Both the position numbers and the translations under genes were made by a program. From Desulfobacteraceae bacterium (lineage in GTDB: Bacteria; Desulfobacterota; Desulfobacteria; Desulfobacterales; Desulfobacteraceae), in NCBI GenBank assembly GCA_003354055.1, contig PIVQ01000147.1, positions 1 to 12,297 of the forward strand: 12,297 nucleotides of DNA, read 5' to 3'. Below the pieces are notes generated by a model. The model made no database searches. It saw only the letters and a list, made by a program, of their open reading frames with translations, and was not told the origin of the DNA. Shown one piece after another: positions 6,095 through 12,297 of the stretch. Every line of letters starts with the position of its first letter. Positions within the stretch are counted from its first letter, which is position 1.

Positions 6095-7708
6095 TCAATC
6101 CTTTTTTGGCCCTCTTTTTGCCGGGGGTCTGCGTCGCCCGCGATAGGGTCTTTTTTTGTTTTGGCCTTGTCTGTTTCCCCCATTTTTATTGGACTGATTG
6201 GGTTTTCTGGGCGGCCTTGGAGCGGGTTTTGGCAGCGGAGCTTCCAATGCTTCTGTGGGGTATTCGCAGGAGATCTTATTGCCCAGAACCTCTTCTATTT
6301 TTGGGATCTGAAATGAACTCATTTCATCGGCAAAACTGATGGAGGTTCCGGTGGCGCCTGCACGGCCGGTTCTTCCGATACGGTGGATATAATGTTCCGG
6401 TTCAATGGGCAGGTCATAGTTGACCACATGACTGATGTTTTTAATATGCAATCCCCGGGCAGCCACATCCGTGGCTACAAGAACATTGATACTTCCCTTC
6501 TTAAAACTTTCCAATACCCTGAATCGTTTGTCCTGGGAGACATCCCCGGACAATACGCCGGCCCGTTGGCCGTATCTGGATAATTTGTCCGACAGATACT
6601 GTGCTGTGTCCTTGCGGTTTACAAAAATGATGACCCGTTCAAGCTTTTCGCTGATGAGCAGATTGCAGACATTTTTGAATTTGTCGCCTTCTGTCGTTAA
6701 ATAGACAATCTGGTCAATGGAATCTGCAGCCGCCTGGTCCGGAGCGATTTCAATCTGGATTGCATCCTTTGTCCAGGAGTCCGCCAATCTCAAAACCTCT
6801 TCGGTCAGTGTGGCGGAAAAAAACAAGGTCTGGCGTTTGTCTTTGTGCGGGGTCATATAAATCAGGCGGCGAACATCAGGGATAAATCCCATGTCCAGCA
6901 TCCTGTCCGCCTCATCAAGGACAATGATTTCAACTCTGGATAAATTAATTAGTTTTTTTGAAATGAAATCCAGCAGGCGTCCCGGTGTAGCTGCAATGAC
7001 GTCGACGGGGTTTTGCGCAAGCATTGTCTGTTGTTTTTGATAGCCTGTGCCGCCGTATACAGCGACGATCCGTTGATGAGAATATTTGGCAAGACCTTTG
7101 AAGTCTTTTTCAATTTGGTGGACCAGTTCCCGGGTGGGGGCAAGGATAAGCGCACGTGGGAATCCTTTTTCCCGCTTGATGGATTTGCGAGTAAATTCAT
7201 TGATGATCGCTATAATAAAGGTAGCACTTTTTCCGGTTCCGGTCTGAGCCTTGGCTGTGGCATCTTTGCCGTCAAGGGTATGGGGCAGCAGTTTGGCCTG
7301 GATGTCGGTGCAATACTGGAATTTTAGATCGGAAACCGCATGCATGAGCCCCATAGAAATTTTGAGATCGTGAAACCTGGTTTTTCCTTCTTCGGGCTCC
7401 ACCTGGAAATCTTCAAGGCTCCAACGTTTTTGCTTGGGACGTGGGGGGCGTTTTGCAGGTCGGTCTGCCTGGGGCTCCGGTGTTTTCTCGGAGGGTTTCT
7501 CGGAGGGTTTCTCGGAGGGTTTCTTTTGTTCCGCCGGCTTTTTCGTCGGCTGTTTAGTCGGCTCTGTCGTCGGCTCCACGGCCTGCTCTACCGTCGGTTC
7601 GACGGCCTGCTCTTCCGGTGATGCTGCCATTTCGGGTGCAGGAGCTTTGAAATCATTTCCAGGGAGTAGATTCCGTAAGAATCGAATTAGTGGTTTGATT
7701 AGTGTCAA
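6095..7708 (-). CDS. rhlB: DEAD-box ATP-dependent RNA helicase, RhlB-like
   Basis: A 537-residue RNA helicase that should unwind short RNA duplexes in ribosome assembly or mRNA turnover. Motifs in order: Q motif (about 113-137, with D135-I-Q137), I AQTGTGKS (154-161), Ia PTREL (191-195), GG (219-220), Ib TPGRL (241-245), II DEAD (265-268), III SAT (298-300), the region V-like ATDVAARG (412-419) and VI HRIGRTGR (442-449). The lead-in (WSLEDFQVEPEEGKTRFHD) and core closely resemble pseudomonad-type RhlB. The N-terminal region (28-95) is a low-complexity Pro/Glu/Lys linker with repeats, and the C-terminus (about 490-537) is a basic Arg/Lys/Gly tail likely to hold RNA. The start is TTG at 7708: the frame upstream has no ATG before a stop, and the N-terminus MTLIKPLIRFL resembles other RhlB starts. 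Only a weak GAG site precedes it. A strong terminator lies just upstream. Confidence 0.88.
   Translation of the reverse strand: MTLIKPLIRFLRNLLPGNDFKAPAPEMAASPEEQAVEPTVEQAVEPTTEPTKQPTKKPAEQKKPSEKPSEKPSEKTPEPQADRPAKRPPRPKQKRWSLEDFQVEPEEGKTRFHDLKISMGLMHAVSDLKFQYCTDIQAKLLPHTLDGKDATAKAQTGTGKSATFIIAIINEFTRKSIKREKGFPRALILAPTRELVHQIEKDFKGLAKYSHQRIVAVYGGTGYQKQQTMLAQNPVDVIAATPGRLLDFISKKLINLSRVEIIVLDEADRMLDMGFIPDVRRLIYMTPHKDKRQTLFFSATLTEEVLRLADSWTKDAIQIEIAPDQAAADSIDQIVYLTTEGDKFKNVCNLLISEKLERVIIFVNRKDTAQYLSDKLSRYGQRAGVLSGDVSQDKRFRVLESFKKGSINVLVATDVAARGLHIKNISHVVNYDLPIEPEHYIHRIGRTGRAGATGTSISFADEMSSFQIPKIEEVLGNKISCEYPTEALEAPLPKPAPRPPRKPNQSNKNGGNRQGQNKKRPYRGRRRPPAKRGPKKD
7487..7522. repeat. 12-bp tandem repeat, three copies, inside rhlB
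   Basis: CTCGGAGGGTTT occurs three times in a row (7487-7498, 7499-7510, 7511-7522). On the coding strand it encodes repeated K-P-S-E units in the N-terminal linker of the helicase. A second, looser repeat nearby encodes EQAVEPT twice (about residues 33-47). The unit is a multiple of three, so copy-number change would alter linker length without a frameshift. Confidence 0.8.
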
Positions 7709-7730
7709 GGGTGTGCTCTTTTTTAGGTGA

Positions 7731-7780
7731 ATAAAAAAATAAACTGCCTGTTAGTTACCATGGTGTAACAGACAGGCAGT
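7731..7780 (-). terminator. intrinsic terminator after the AOR-MoaD/ThiS operon
   Basis: ACTGCCTGT (7743-7751) pairs with ACAGGCAGT (7772-7780) and, inside a two-base mismatch, GTTAC pairs with GTAAC. Read leftward the stem is followed by TTTATTTTTTT (complement of 7732-7742), a typical terminator tail. Read rightward it is followed by CTTTTG. It separates the AOR operon from rhlB, whose TTG start is only about 35 bases beyond the stem. Confidence 0.85.
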
Positions 7781-7826
7781 CTTTTGTGAAGCAAAATTTA
7801 TTCGAATCCCTTTTGTTTTCGTGGCA

Positions 7827-8024
7827 TTATCCGCCTGCCACAAGCGGGAGCAACTGGATTACCGCATTGTCCTGAATCTTAGTCTGGTCAAACTGAGGGC
7901 TGGAAATAAGCTTTCCGTTTAACCGGACTACCGAACAGAACTTAGCGTCTTCCACCTGCGCCAGCAGGGATGTGACAGTCATGCCCTCGTTCCAGGGCAT
8001 GGGATTGTCGTCGACTTGGATCAT
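7827..8024 (-). CDS. MoaD/ThiS-family small sulfur-carrier protein
   Basis: A 65-residue ubiquitin-fold sulfur carrier ending in the diagnostic Gly-Gly (PLVAGG), whose C-terminal thiocarboxylate donates sulfur. VRLNGKLI (33-40) followed by IQDNAVIQLLPLVAGG (50-65) matches the MoaD/ThiS pattern. It begins two bases after the AOR stop (TAA-TA-ATG), so the two are almost certainly cotranslated. This supports a role in making the dithiolene of the tungsten- or molybdenum-pterin cofactor for that enzyme rather than in thiamine synthesis, which is a contextual inference. No MoeB/ThiF or MoaE partner is visible. GTGG(A) in the last AOR codons could serve as a weak ribosome site. Confidence 0.88.
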   Translation of the reverse strand: MIQVDDNPMPWNEGMTVTSLLAQVEDAKFCSVVRLNGKLISSPQFDQTKIQDNAVIQLLPLVAGG

Positions 8025-8026
8025 TA

Positions 8027-10165
8027 TTATTCCACGCCATTTTTCTTGAGTACTTCAAGAACTTCGGGAAAATCAATGCCCAGACGTTTCACGGTCGCAA
8101 CAGTTGGGATACCGTTGCGGGTCCAGCCCCTGCGGTCATATACCGCATCCTTGAGCAGTTCGTACTGCTCTTCACGTTTGGCTCTCAGTGCCGCTACCTT
8201 GGCAGTGGTATCCATGTCGGAGATATCCATGCCGTATTTTTCAACCAGTTGGTCATCGTAACGTTTAAAGCGTGACTTGTACTCTTCGTTGGTCACAGGG
8301 CCCATTGAGCGGTAGGGGACGGTATCGTGTTCCCGGGTGCCGTAGCCCATTTTCAGGTTGAAGACCCGCTGGAAATTGTAAACTCCCTCACTCATGGTGA
8401 TAAGATTGTCCGGACCGACTTTTTTTCCGGTTACAGATGAGAAAAAGTCTGCATACCAGCCCACGTGTTTAGGCACTTTAGCCGGTTCCACATTGTCTTT
8501 GTTGTCCTCGGGTACAATGTCATTCCATGGCAGTTTGCAAAGTCCGCACAGCGCAAACCAGGTTCTGAACATGGGGAACCAGTGCAGAGCCTCTGCCTTG
8601 TCTTCAAAGGTGGGCATGAAATTGTGAACCATGTCCAGGAAGATCAGCCAGGCTTCGTCATGCTGGGCGCCTTTGAGGGATAGGCCGTAACCGCCCTGCT
8701 GGGCTAAAGATTCCTTGGTGATGTATTCGGAGAATTCCAGACCTTTGGATTCCATGCCGATATCCTGCATGAACTTGGGATCTGCGCCGAAGTCTCTCGC
8801 AAAGATCGCTTTCATATTCCGGATACCTTTACCCACAATGGCACCGAAGCCTTTGCCTTCCGCCATCTGGTGGATAATCTCCAGGGCGTTAAAACGGTTG
8901 CCGAAACTCATGTCCATGCCGCCGGTGTTGTCCAGGGTGATAAGGCCGTTTTCAAAGCACTCCATGACAAAACCCAGGGAGGTCCCTACGGAAATGGTAT
9001 CCAGGCCGTAGGCATCACAGTAGAAGTTGATTTCAAGGATGGTGTGGGCGTCAAAGATCCCTAAGTTGGAGCCGCATCCGGCAATAGTTTCATACTCGGG
9101 GCCGTCAACAAATACCTTGATACCTCTATAAGGACCGGTAAAGGGAGAAAAGTCTTTTACACCGTGGGCACATGCCACGGCGCAGCCTCTCCAGCATCCG
9201 TCAAAGCCCTTGTCAAAGATGTGCTCGTACACTTCTTCGCCGATAACCTTACTTCCAGGGTGGGAGCCGAATTTAAAGTTATTCACCGGCAGGCAGTCAT
9301 GGTCGTTCATGATGGGGATAAGATGGGTGGTTCCCACTATGGCCATGCGGTTCTGTTTGGGATCCAGGGTGTTGATCTCCCTGGCATGGGCTTTGGTGAC
9401 TTTTTTAAGGGCTTCAGGGTCAGCTGGCGCATTGGCTTTCATGGAAATGGCGCCGAATCTTGCCACAACCGCCTTGACTTTTTTGTCGGCAAAAACGGTT
9501 CCGATACCGCCGCGGCCAGCCTGTTTGTATCTGACCATTTTTCGGCCTGCATCCCACCAGGAGAAGTTCAGGCAGCCGAAAAATGTGTTTTCAGCACCTG
9601 GTCCTGCCGTGACCACAGAAACGTTTACGGGTTTCTTTTCGTCAAAGTGGTGCGTCAGAACCCGCGACATCTCATAGGAGTCTTCGGGCAGGTCAGCAGC
9701 ATGGTACATTTTGATGGTGTTTTCAATGCCGTCTATGAGTATAACGGTATCTTCGGTAGCCTTGCCGTCAATCTGGATGGCATCAAATCCGGCAAATTTC
9801 TTATAAGGTCCGAAATATCCGCCCACATTGGAATCAATGGGTGCGCCGGTCAAAGGGGAAATAGCGGTCACAATACTTTTTCCGCCGCCGGGATAACCCG
9901 GTGTTCCGCCCAGAGGACCTGAAGAGATGCAGACGGCATTTTCAGGATCATTCCACTTGGTGTCGCCTGAAACCGCATTCCACATCAGCCAAAGGTCGTA
10001 GCCTTTGCCGCCGATAAATTTATCTTTGATGTTTTCTTCGATGGGGGCGATGTCGATCTGGGTTTCGCTAAGATTGATACGAAGTGACTTGTCTGTGTAC
10101 CCCTTTTTTACCTCGGCCCGTTCATAGGAGATGGCTTTGATCTCCTTAAGACTGATTTGACCCAT
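8027..10165 (-). CDS. aldehyde ferredoxin oxidoreductase (AOR) family protein
   Basis: A 712-residue tungsten- or molybdenum-bis-pterin oxidoreductase of the AOR family; typical members interconvert aldehydes and carboxylic acids with ferredoxin. The N-terminal domain has GGKGYDLWLMW (52-62), GPLGGTPGYPGGG (83-95) and the SNVGGYFGP segment (112-120), with AGRGGIGTVFADKKVKA (216-232) as in the pterin-binding region. Iron-sulfur cysteines are C324, C328, C332 and, far downstream, C540 or C543 (FALCGLCKLPW). The first two are separated by three residues (C-WRG-C-AVA-C), whereas classical AORs have CX2CX3C. The conserved PEYETIAGCGSNLGIFD block (356-372) is present. It is somewhat longer than archaeal AORs. 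AAGGAG (complement of 10176-10181) precedes the ATG by about 10 bases. It is cotranscribed with the MoaD/ThiS-like gene. Substrate is unknown; AOR relatives such as BamB act in aromatic degradation. Confidence 0.92.
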   Translation of the reverse strand: MGQISLKEIKAISYERAEVKKGYTDKSLRINLSETQIDIAPIEENIKDKFIGGKGYDLWLMWNAVSGDTKWNDPENAVCISSGPLGGTPGYPGGGKSIVTAISPLTGAPIDSNVGGYFGPYKKFAGFDAIQIDGKATEDTVILIDGIENTIKMYHAADLPEDSYEMSRVLTHHFDEKKPVNVSVVTAGPGAENTFFGCLNFSWWDAGRKMVRYKQAGRGGIGTVFADKKVKAVVARFGAISMKANAPADPEALKKVTKAHAREINTLDPKQNRMAIVGTTHLIPIMNDHDCLPVNNFKFGSHPGSKVIGEEVYEHIFDKGFDGCWRGCAVACAHGVKDFSPFTGPYRGIKVFVDGPEYETIAGCGSNLGIFDAHTILEINFYCDAYGLDTISVGTSLGFVMECFENGLITLDNTGGMDMSFGNRFNALEIIHQMAEGKGFGAIVGKGIRNMKAIFARDFGADPKFMQDIGMESKGLEFSEYITKESLAQQGGYGLSLKGAQHDEAWLIFLDMVHNFMPTFEDKAEALHWFPMFRTWFALCGLCKLPWNDIVPEDNKDNVEPAKVPKHVGWYADFFSSVTGKKVGPDNLITMSEGVYNFQRVFNLKMGYGTREHDTVPYRSMGPVTNEEYKSRFKRYDDQLVEKYGMDISDMDTTAKVAALRAKREEQYELLKDAVYDRRGWTRNGIPTVATVKRLGIDFPEVLEVLKKNGVE

Positions 10166-10207
10166 TTTTTTTAGGCTCCTTAAAATGCATCATTAATTGA
10201 TTTTCGG

Positions 10208-10231
10208 TGCAGACTGGCAAAAAAATCTGCA
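10208..10231 (-). other. hairpin in the AOR leader
   Basis: TGCAGA (10208-10213) and TCTGCA (10226-10231) form a six-base stem with a 12-base loop containing an A/T-run, about 40 bases before the AOR start. It could be a regulatory leader structure. It is too small to be called a known riboswitch. Confidence 0.3.
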
Positions 10232-10308
10232 ACTTTTATAATTTTTTAATATACCATATCTTCATTCCAAGGTATAGGTATCTACTATAGAATCCCAAGG
10301 ATGTTGTG

Positions 10309-10323
10309 AATGGTTAAACCATT
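10309..10323. promoter_or_regulatory. 15-bp palindrome in the AOR/yggT divergent region
   Basis: AATGGTTAAACCATT has perfect seven-base arms around one central base. It lies in the roughly 290-bp region between the divergent AOR and yggT genes, the usual location for an operator. No adjacent regulator gene points to a specific protein. A leftward AOR promoter could not be fixed with confidence. Confidence 0.35.
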
Positions 10324-10391
10324 AGTAGGATGTTCTCTGAGCCTTGTCAAGTCATCTCATTATGAAACTGACGGCGCTCAGGCAAAAAATA

Positions 10392-10420
10392 TTGACTTTT
10401 CAGGTGTTTCACGGTATTAC
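10392..10420 (+). promoter_or_regulatory. promoter for yggT-divIVA-pilT
   Basis: TTGACT (10392-10397, 5/6 to -35) is followed after exactly 17 bases by TATTAC (10415-10420, 4/6 to -10). The start would lie near 10427, giving a leader of about 30 bases before yggT. This is the best-looking promoter in the window, and no other rightward signal lies between it and yggT. Confidence 0.6.
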
Positions 10421-10431
10421 AGACCTGAAAA
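10397..10431. promoter_or_regulatory. inverted repeat around the yggT -10 box
   Basis: TTTTCAGGT (10397-10405) and ACCTGAAAA (10423-10431) are perfect nine-base inverted arms 17 bases apart. They bracket the -10 box, and the right arm overlaps the expected transcription start, a position where a bound repressor would block RNA polymerase. The binding protein is unknown. Confidence 0.45.
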
Positions 10432-10457
10432 ATAACTTGTAATCAAGGTGGTTGTGA

Positions 10458-10754
10458 ATGTTGATTTTAGCCAATTTGTTCGAAGCCGTTGCAGTGGTTT
10501 TGGATTATGCCCTGACCTTATATATGTGGATCATTATTGCCGGTGCTGTCCTGTCCTGGGTAAGCCCTGACCCGTACAACCCTATTGTCCGGTTTATACA
10601 CCGGGCAACAGAGCCTGTATTCTATCAGATAAGAAAACGTCTGCCGGTAAGTTTCGGCGGAATGGATATATCTCCTATTATTGTAATTTTGGTGATTATT
10701 TTTCTTCAGACTTTTGTCGTGAACAGCCTTCATGGGCTGGCACGAACTATTTAA
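10458..10754 (+). CDS. YggT family membrane protein
   Basis: A 98-residue inner-membrane protein with two hydrophobic segments (about 5-35 and 69-92) around a loop carrying the family motif: SWVSPDPYNP (33-42) followed by RATEPVFYQIRKRLP (49-63). Members (YggT/YlmG) are linked to cell-envelope, osmotic or division functions; the biochemical role is not established. AAGGTGG (10445-10451) lies about six bases before ATG 10458. It heads a rightward group with divIVA 32 bases downstream; yggT/ylmG next to divIVA is a widely conserved pairing, best known beside the division cluster of Gram-positives. Confidence 0.93.
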   Translation: MLILANLFEAVAVVLDYALTLYMWIIIAGAVLSWVSPDPYNPIVRFIHRATEPVFYQIRKRLPVSFGGMDISPIIVILVIIFLQTFVVNSLHGLARTI

Positions 10755-10786
10755 TCGACCATTTGTCTAATTAAGAGGGAGTTTTT

Positions 10787-11287
10787 ATGGGGGTTACACC
10801 ACTGGTTGTCAAACAAAAGGAGTTTTCCACCCGTTTCAGGGGGTTTGATGTACAGGAAGTGGATGCCTTTCTTGAGGATGTTGGAAGAGAACTGGAATCC
10901 CAGGATCAGACCATTGCAGCACTGAAGCAGGAACGGCACAGCTTGGACCTGGAAAATCAGGGATATCGGAAACGGGAAGATTCCATGAAAAATGCCATGA
11001 TCCAGTCTCAGAAAGTGCTGGATCATATGAAGGAGAATGCCCAAAAATCTGCCGAACTGGTCATTGCCAATGCAGAGGTTGAGGCTGAAAAAATTCTGAA
11101 CCGGGCTCACAAAAGGCTTTCCCAGCTGCACAGTGATATCATGGAACTTAAACGCCAGCGGATACAGCTTGAGATGCAGATTTCTTCGGTCTTAGAATCC
11201 CACTCAAAGCTGCTTGAAATGACCAAGGAAGAAAATAAGGCTGCTGATGAGACTGACGGCGCCCTGAAGTTTATCCGCCAGGCATAA
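10787..11287 (+). CDS. DivIVA domain-containing coiled-coil protein
   Basis: A 166-residue cytoplasmic protein of the DivIVA/GpsB type; family members bind curved or polar membrane and recruit division, wall or polarity factors. The N-terminal domain is canonical: KQKEFSTRFRGFD (9-21) and EVDAFLEDV (24-32). The remainder is rich in Glu, Lys, Gln and Leu heptads (about 33-75 and 80-150), predicting a long parallel coiled coil. GAGGGAG lies about five bases before the ATG. It follows yggT after 32 bases and precedes pilT by 47 bases with no terminator between, so cotranscription is likely. A role in placing envelope or pilus machinery at the pole is inference from this order. Confidence 0.9.
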   Translation: MGVTPLVVKQKEFSTRFRGFDVQEVDAFLEDVGRELESQDQTIAALKQERHSLDLENQGYRKREDSMKNAMIQSQKVLDHMKENAQKSAELVIANAEVEAEKILNRAHKRLSQLHSDIMELKRQRIQLEMQISSVLESHSKLLEMTKEENKAADETDGALKFIRQA

Positions 11288-11334
11288 AAAACCGAGTCAC
11301 AACCCCTTAATCCTTAAACTATAAAGGTGTGCCA

Positions 11335-12297
11335 ATGGCTGAGATTGATGCATTTTTTAAGCTCATGCATGACCAGGGAGCCTCGGATCTCCATCTTGTT
11401 TCCGGCCAGCAGCCGGCATTGAGACTCCACGGAGATATCGAACGGATTAAATATGACCGGCTGACCTCGGATAAGCTTCGGGGTATGCTCTATGAAATCA
11501 CCTCCCAGGAAAAGGTAAAAGTGTTCGAAGAAACCGGTGATGTTGATTTCGGGTATGAGATTCCCGGACTTGCCCGGTACAGGGCCAATTATTTCATGCA
11601 GAAAAATGGAATTGCGGCAGTTTTTCGTGAAATTCCCTCCAACATCCTGACCGCAGAACAGCTGGGACTGCCGGCGGTTATTTCCAAGTTGGCGGATCTG
11701 CCCAGAGGACTTGTCCTGGTGACCGGGCCTACAGGGTCTGGTAAGTCCACCACTCTTGCCGCTATTATCGACCAGGCGAATAAGGCCCGTAAAGATCATA
11801 TCATCACGGTGGAAGATCCCATTGAGTTTGTTCATAAGAGCCAGAACTGCATTGTGAACCATCGGGAAGTGGGACTTCATACCCAGACCTTTTCCTCAGC
11901 CCTGCGCGGTGCCCTGCGTGAAGATCCGGATATCATCCTGGTAGGTGAGCTTCGTGACCTTGAAACCATATCCCTGGCCATTGAGGCCGCCTCAACCGGT
12001 CACCTGGTATTCGGTACCCTCCATACTTCAAGTGCTGCTAAAACTGTGGACAGAATCATCGAAGTCTTTCCCCATTCAGAGCAGGCTCAGATCCGGTCCA
12101 CTTTGTCCGACGGCTTAAGAGCTGTGGTGGCACAGGTGCTGTTCAAACGGGTGGATAAGAAAGGCCGGTGTGCCGCCCTGGAAATCCTGATTGCTACGCC
12201 TGCGGTGAGAAACCTGATCCGGGAGTCAAAAACCCATCAGGTCCCGTCCATGATCCAGACGGGAAAACAATACGGGATGCAACTCCTGGACGACGCC
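11335..12297 (+). CDS. pilT: type IV pilus retraction ATPase PilT, 3' end cut
   Basis: A hexameric cytoplasmic ATPase that depolymerises type IV pili and powers twitching. 321 residues are visible from ATG 11335; the family is about 340-370 long, so only the last few dozen residues are missing. Motifs: N-terminal ASDLHLVSGQQPALRLHGDI (16-35), Walker A GPTGSGKS (131-138), Asp box VEDPIEF (159-165), Walker B REDPDIILVGELRD (195-208), His box GHLVFGTLHT (222-231), and the PilT-type AVRNLIRE-like PAVRNLIRESKTHQ (289-302) followed by IQTG and GMQLLDD. Walker B reads GELRD where GEMRD is usual. AAAGGTG lies about six bases upstream. PilU is the closest alternative, but the C-terminal block favours PilT. 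Confidence 0.92.
   Translation, partial: MAEIDAFFKLMHDQGASDLHLVSGQQPALRLHGDIERIKYDRLTSDKLRGMLYEITSQEKVKVFEETGDVDFGYEIPGLARYRANYFMQKNGIAAVFREIPSNILTAEQLGLPAVISKLADLPRGLVLVTGPTGSGKSTTLAAIIDQANKARKDHIITVEDPIEFVHKSQNCIVNHREVGLHTQTFSSALRGALREDPDIILVGELRDLETISLAIEAASTGHLVFGTLHTSSAAKTVDRIIEVFPHSEQAQIRSTLSDGLRAVVAQVLFKRVDKKGRCAALEILIATPAVRNLIRESKTHQVPSMIQTGKQYGMQLLDDA

Noticed and set aside
9164..9922. Long open frame (252 codons) on the plus strand opposite the AOR gene
   Set aside because: It is fully antisense to a clear AOR coding region, has no recognisable domain, and is a by-product of AOR codon usage.
10213..10231. Sigma-54 type promoter (TGGCA...TCTGCA)
   Set aside because: GG and GC are separated by 11 bases instead of 10, the motif is on the plus strand well upstream of yggT, and the sequence is better explained as the hairpin.
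10166..10260. Possible molybdenum or tungsten cofactor riboswitch in the AOR leader
   Set aside because: Only a single six-base hairpin is visible; the multi-helix architecture and conserved segments of that RNA could not be found.

Overview
The window looks like the chromosome of a strictly anaerobic, sulfate-reducing Desulfobacterota bacterium, most probably Desulfobacteraceae-like. The signs are membrane genes of an Ech-type energy-converting hydrogenase, a periplasmic tetraheme cytochrome c3, a tungsten-type aldehyde:ferredoxin oxidoreductase (AOR) with its own MoaD/ThiS-like protein, and Gram-negative Tat and PilT genes. The assignment is inferred from gene content only; no database was searched.

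Layout, left to right. (1) 1-2461, leftward: echA then echB, overlapping by one base; echB and presumably the remaining hydrogenase genes run off the left edge. (2) 2462-3243: a long AT-rich stretch with no convincing gene. (3) 3244-4010: a PaaI-family hotdog thioesterase bracketed by two nearly identical 99-bp elements in opposite orientation. Each element is itself an imperfect palindrome, has GG...CC ends and is flanked by TTA on both sides, so this looks like a MITE-bounded gene cassette. It is the most unusual structure in the window. (4) 4028-7708, leftward: rhlB-like DEAD-box helicase, tatB, tatC, cytochrome c3. Short tandem repeats and a candidate promoter lie in front of tatB, and another candidate promoter lies in front of the cytochrome gene. 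(5) 7731-10165, leftward: AOR and a MoaD/ThiS-like gene two bases apart, closed by a strong terminator. (6) 10166-10457: divergent intergenic region with palindromes and a good promoter for the rightward genes. (7) 10458-12297, rightward: yggT, divIVA and pilT (cut by the right edge).

Functionally, AOR (aldehyde or acid plus ferredoxin), the Ech-like complex (ferredoxin, H2 and ion gradient) and cytochrome c3 (periplasmic electron carrier) fit a low-potential electron economy based on ferredoxin and H2. The Tat genes provide export of folded cofactor enzymes. The yggT-divIVA-pilT group joins membrane, polarity and twitching functions. Apart from the thioesterase cassette and some regulatory details, the gene content is ordinary for this kind of organism.
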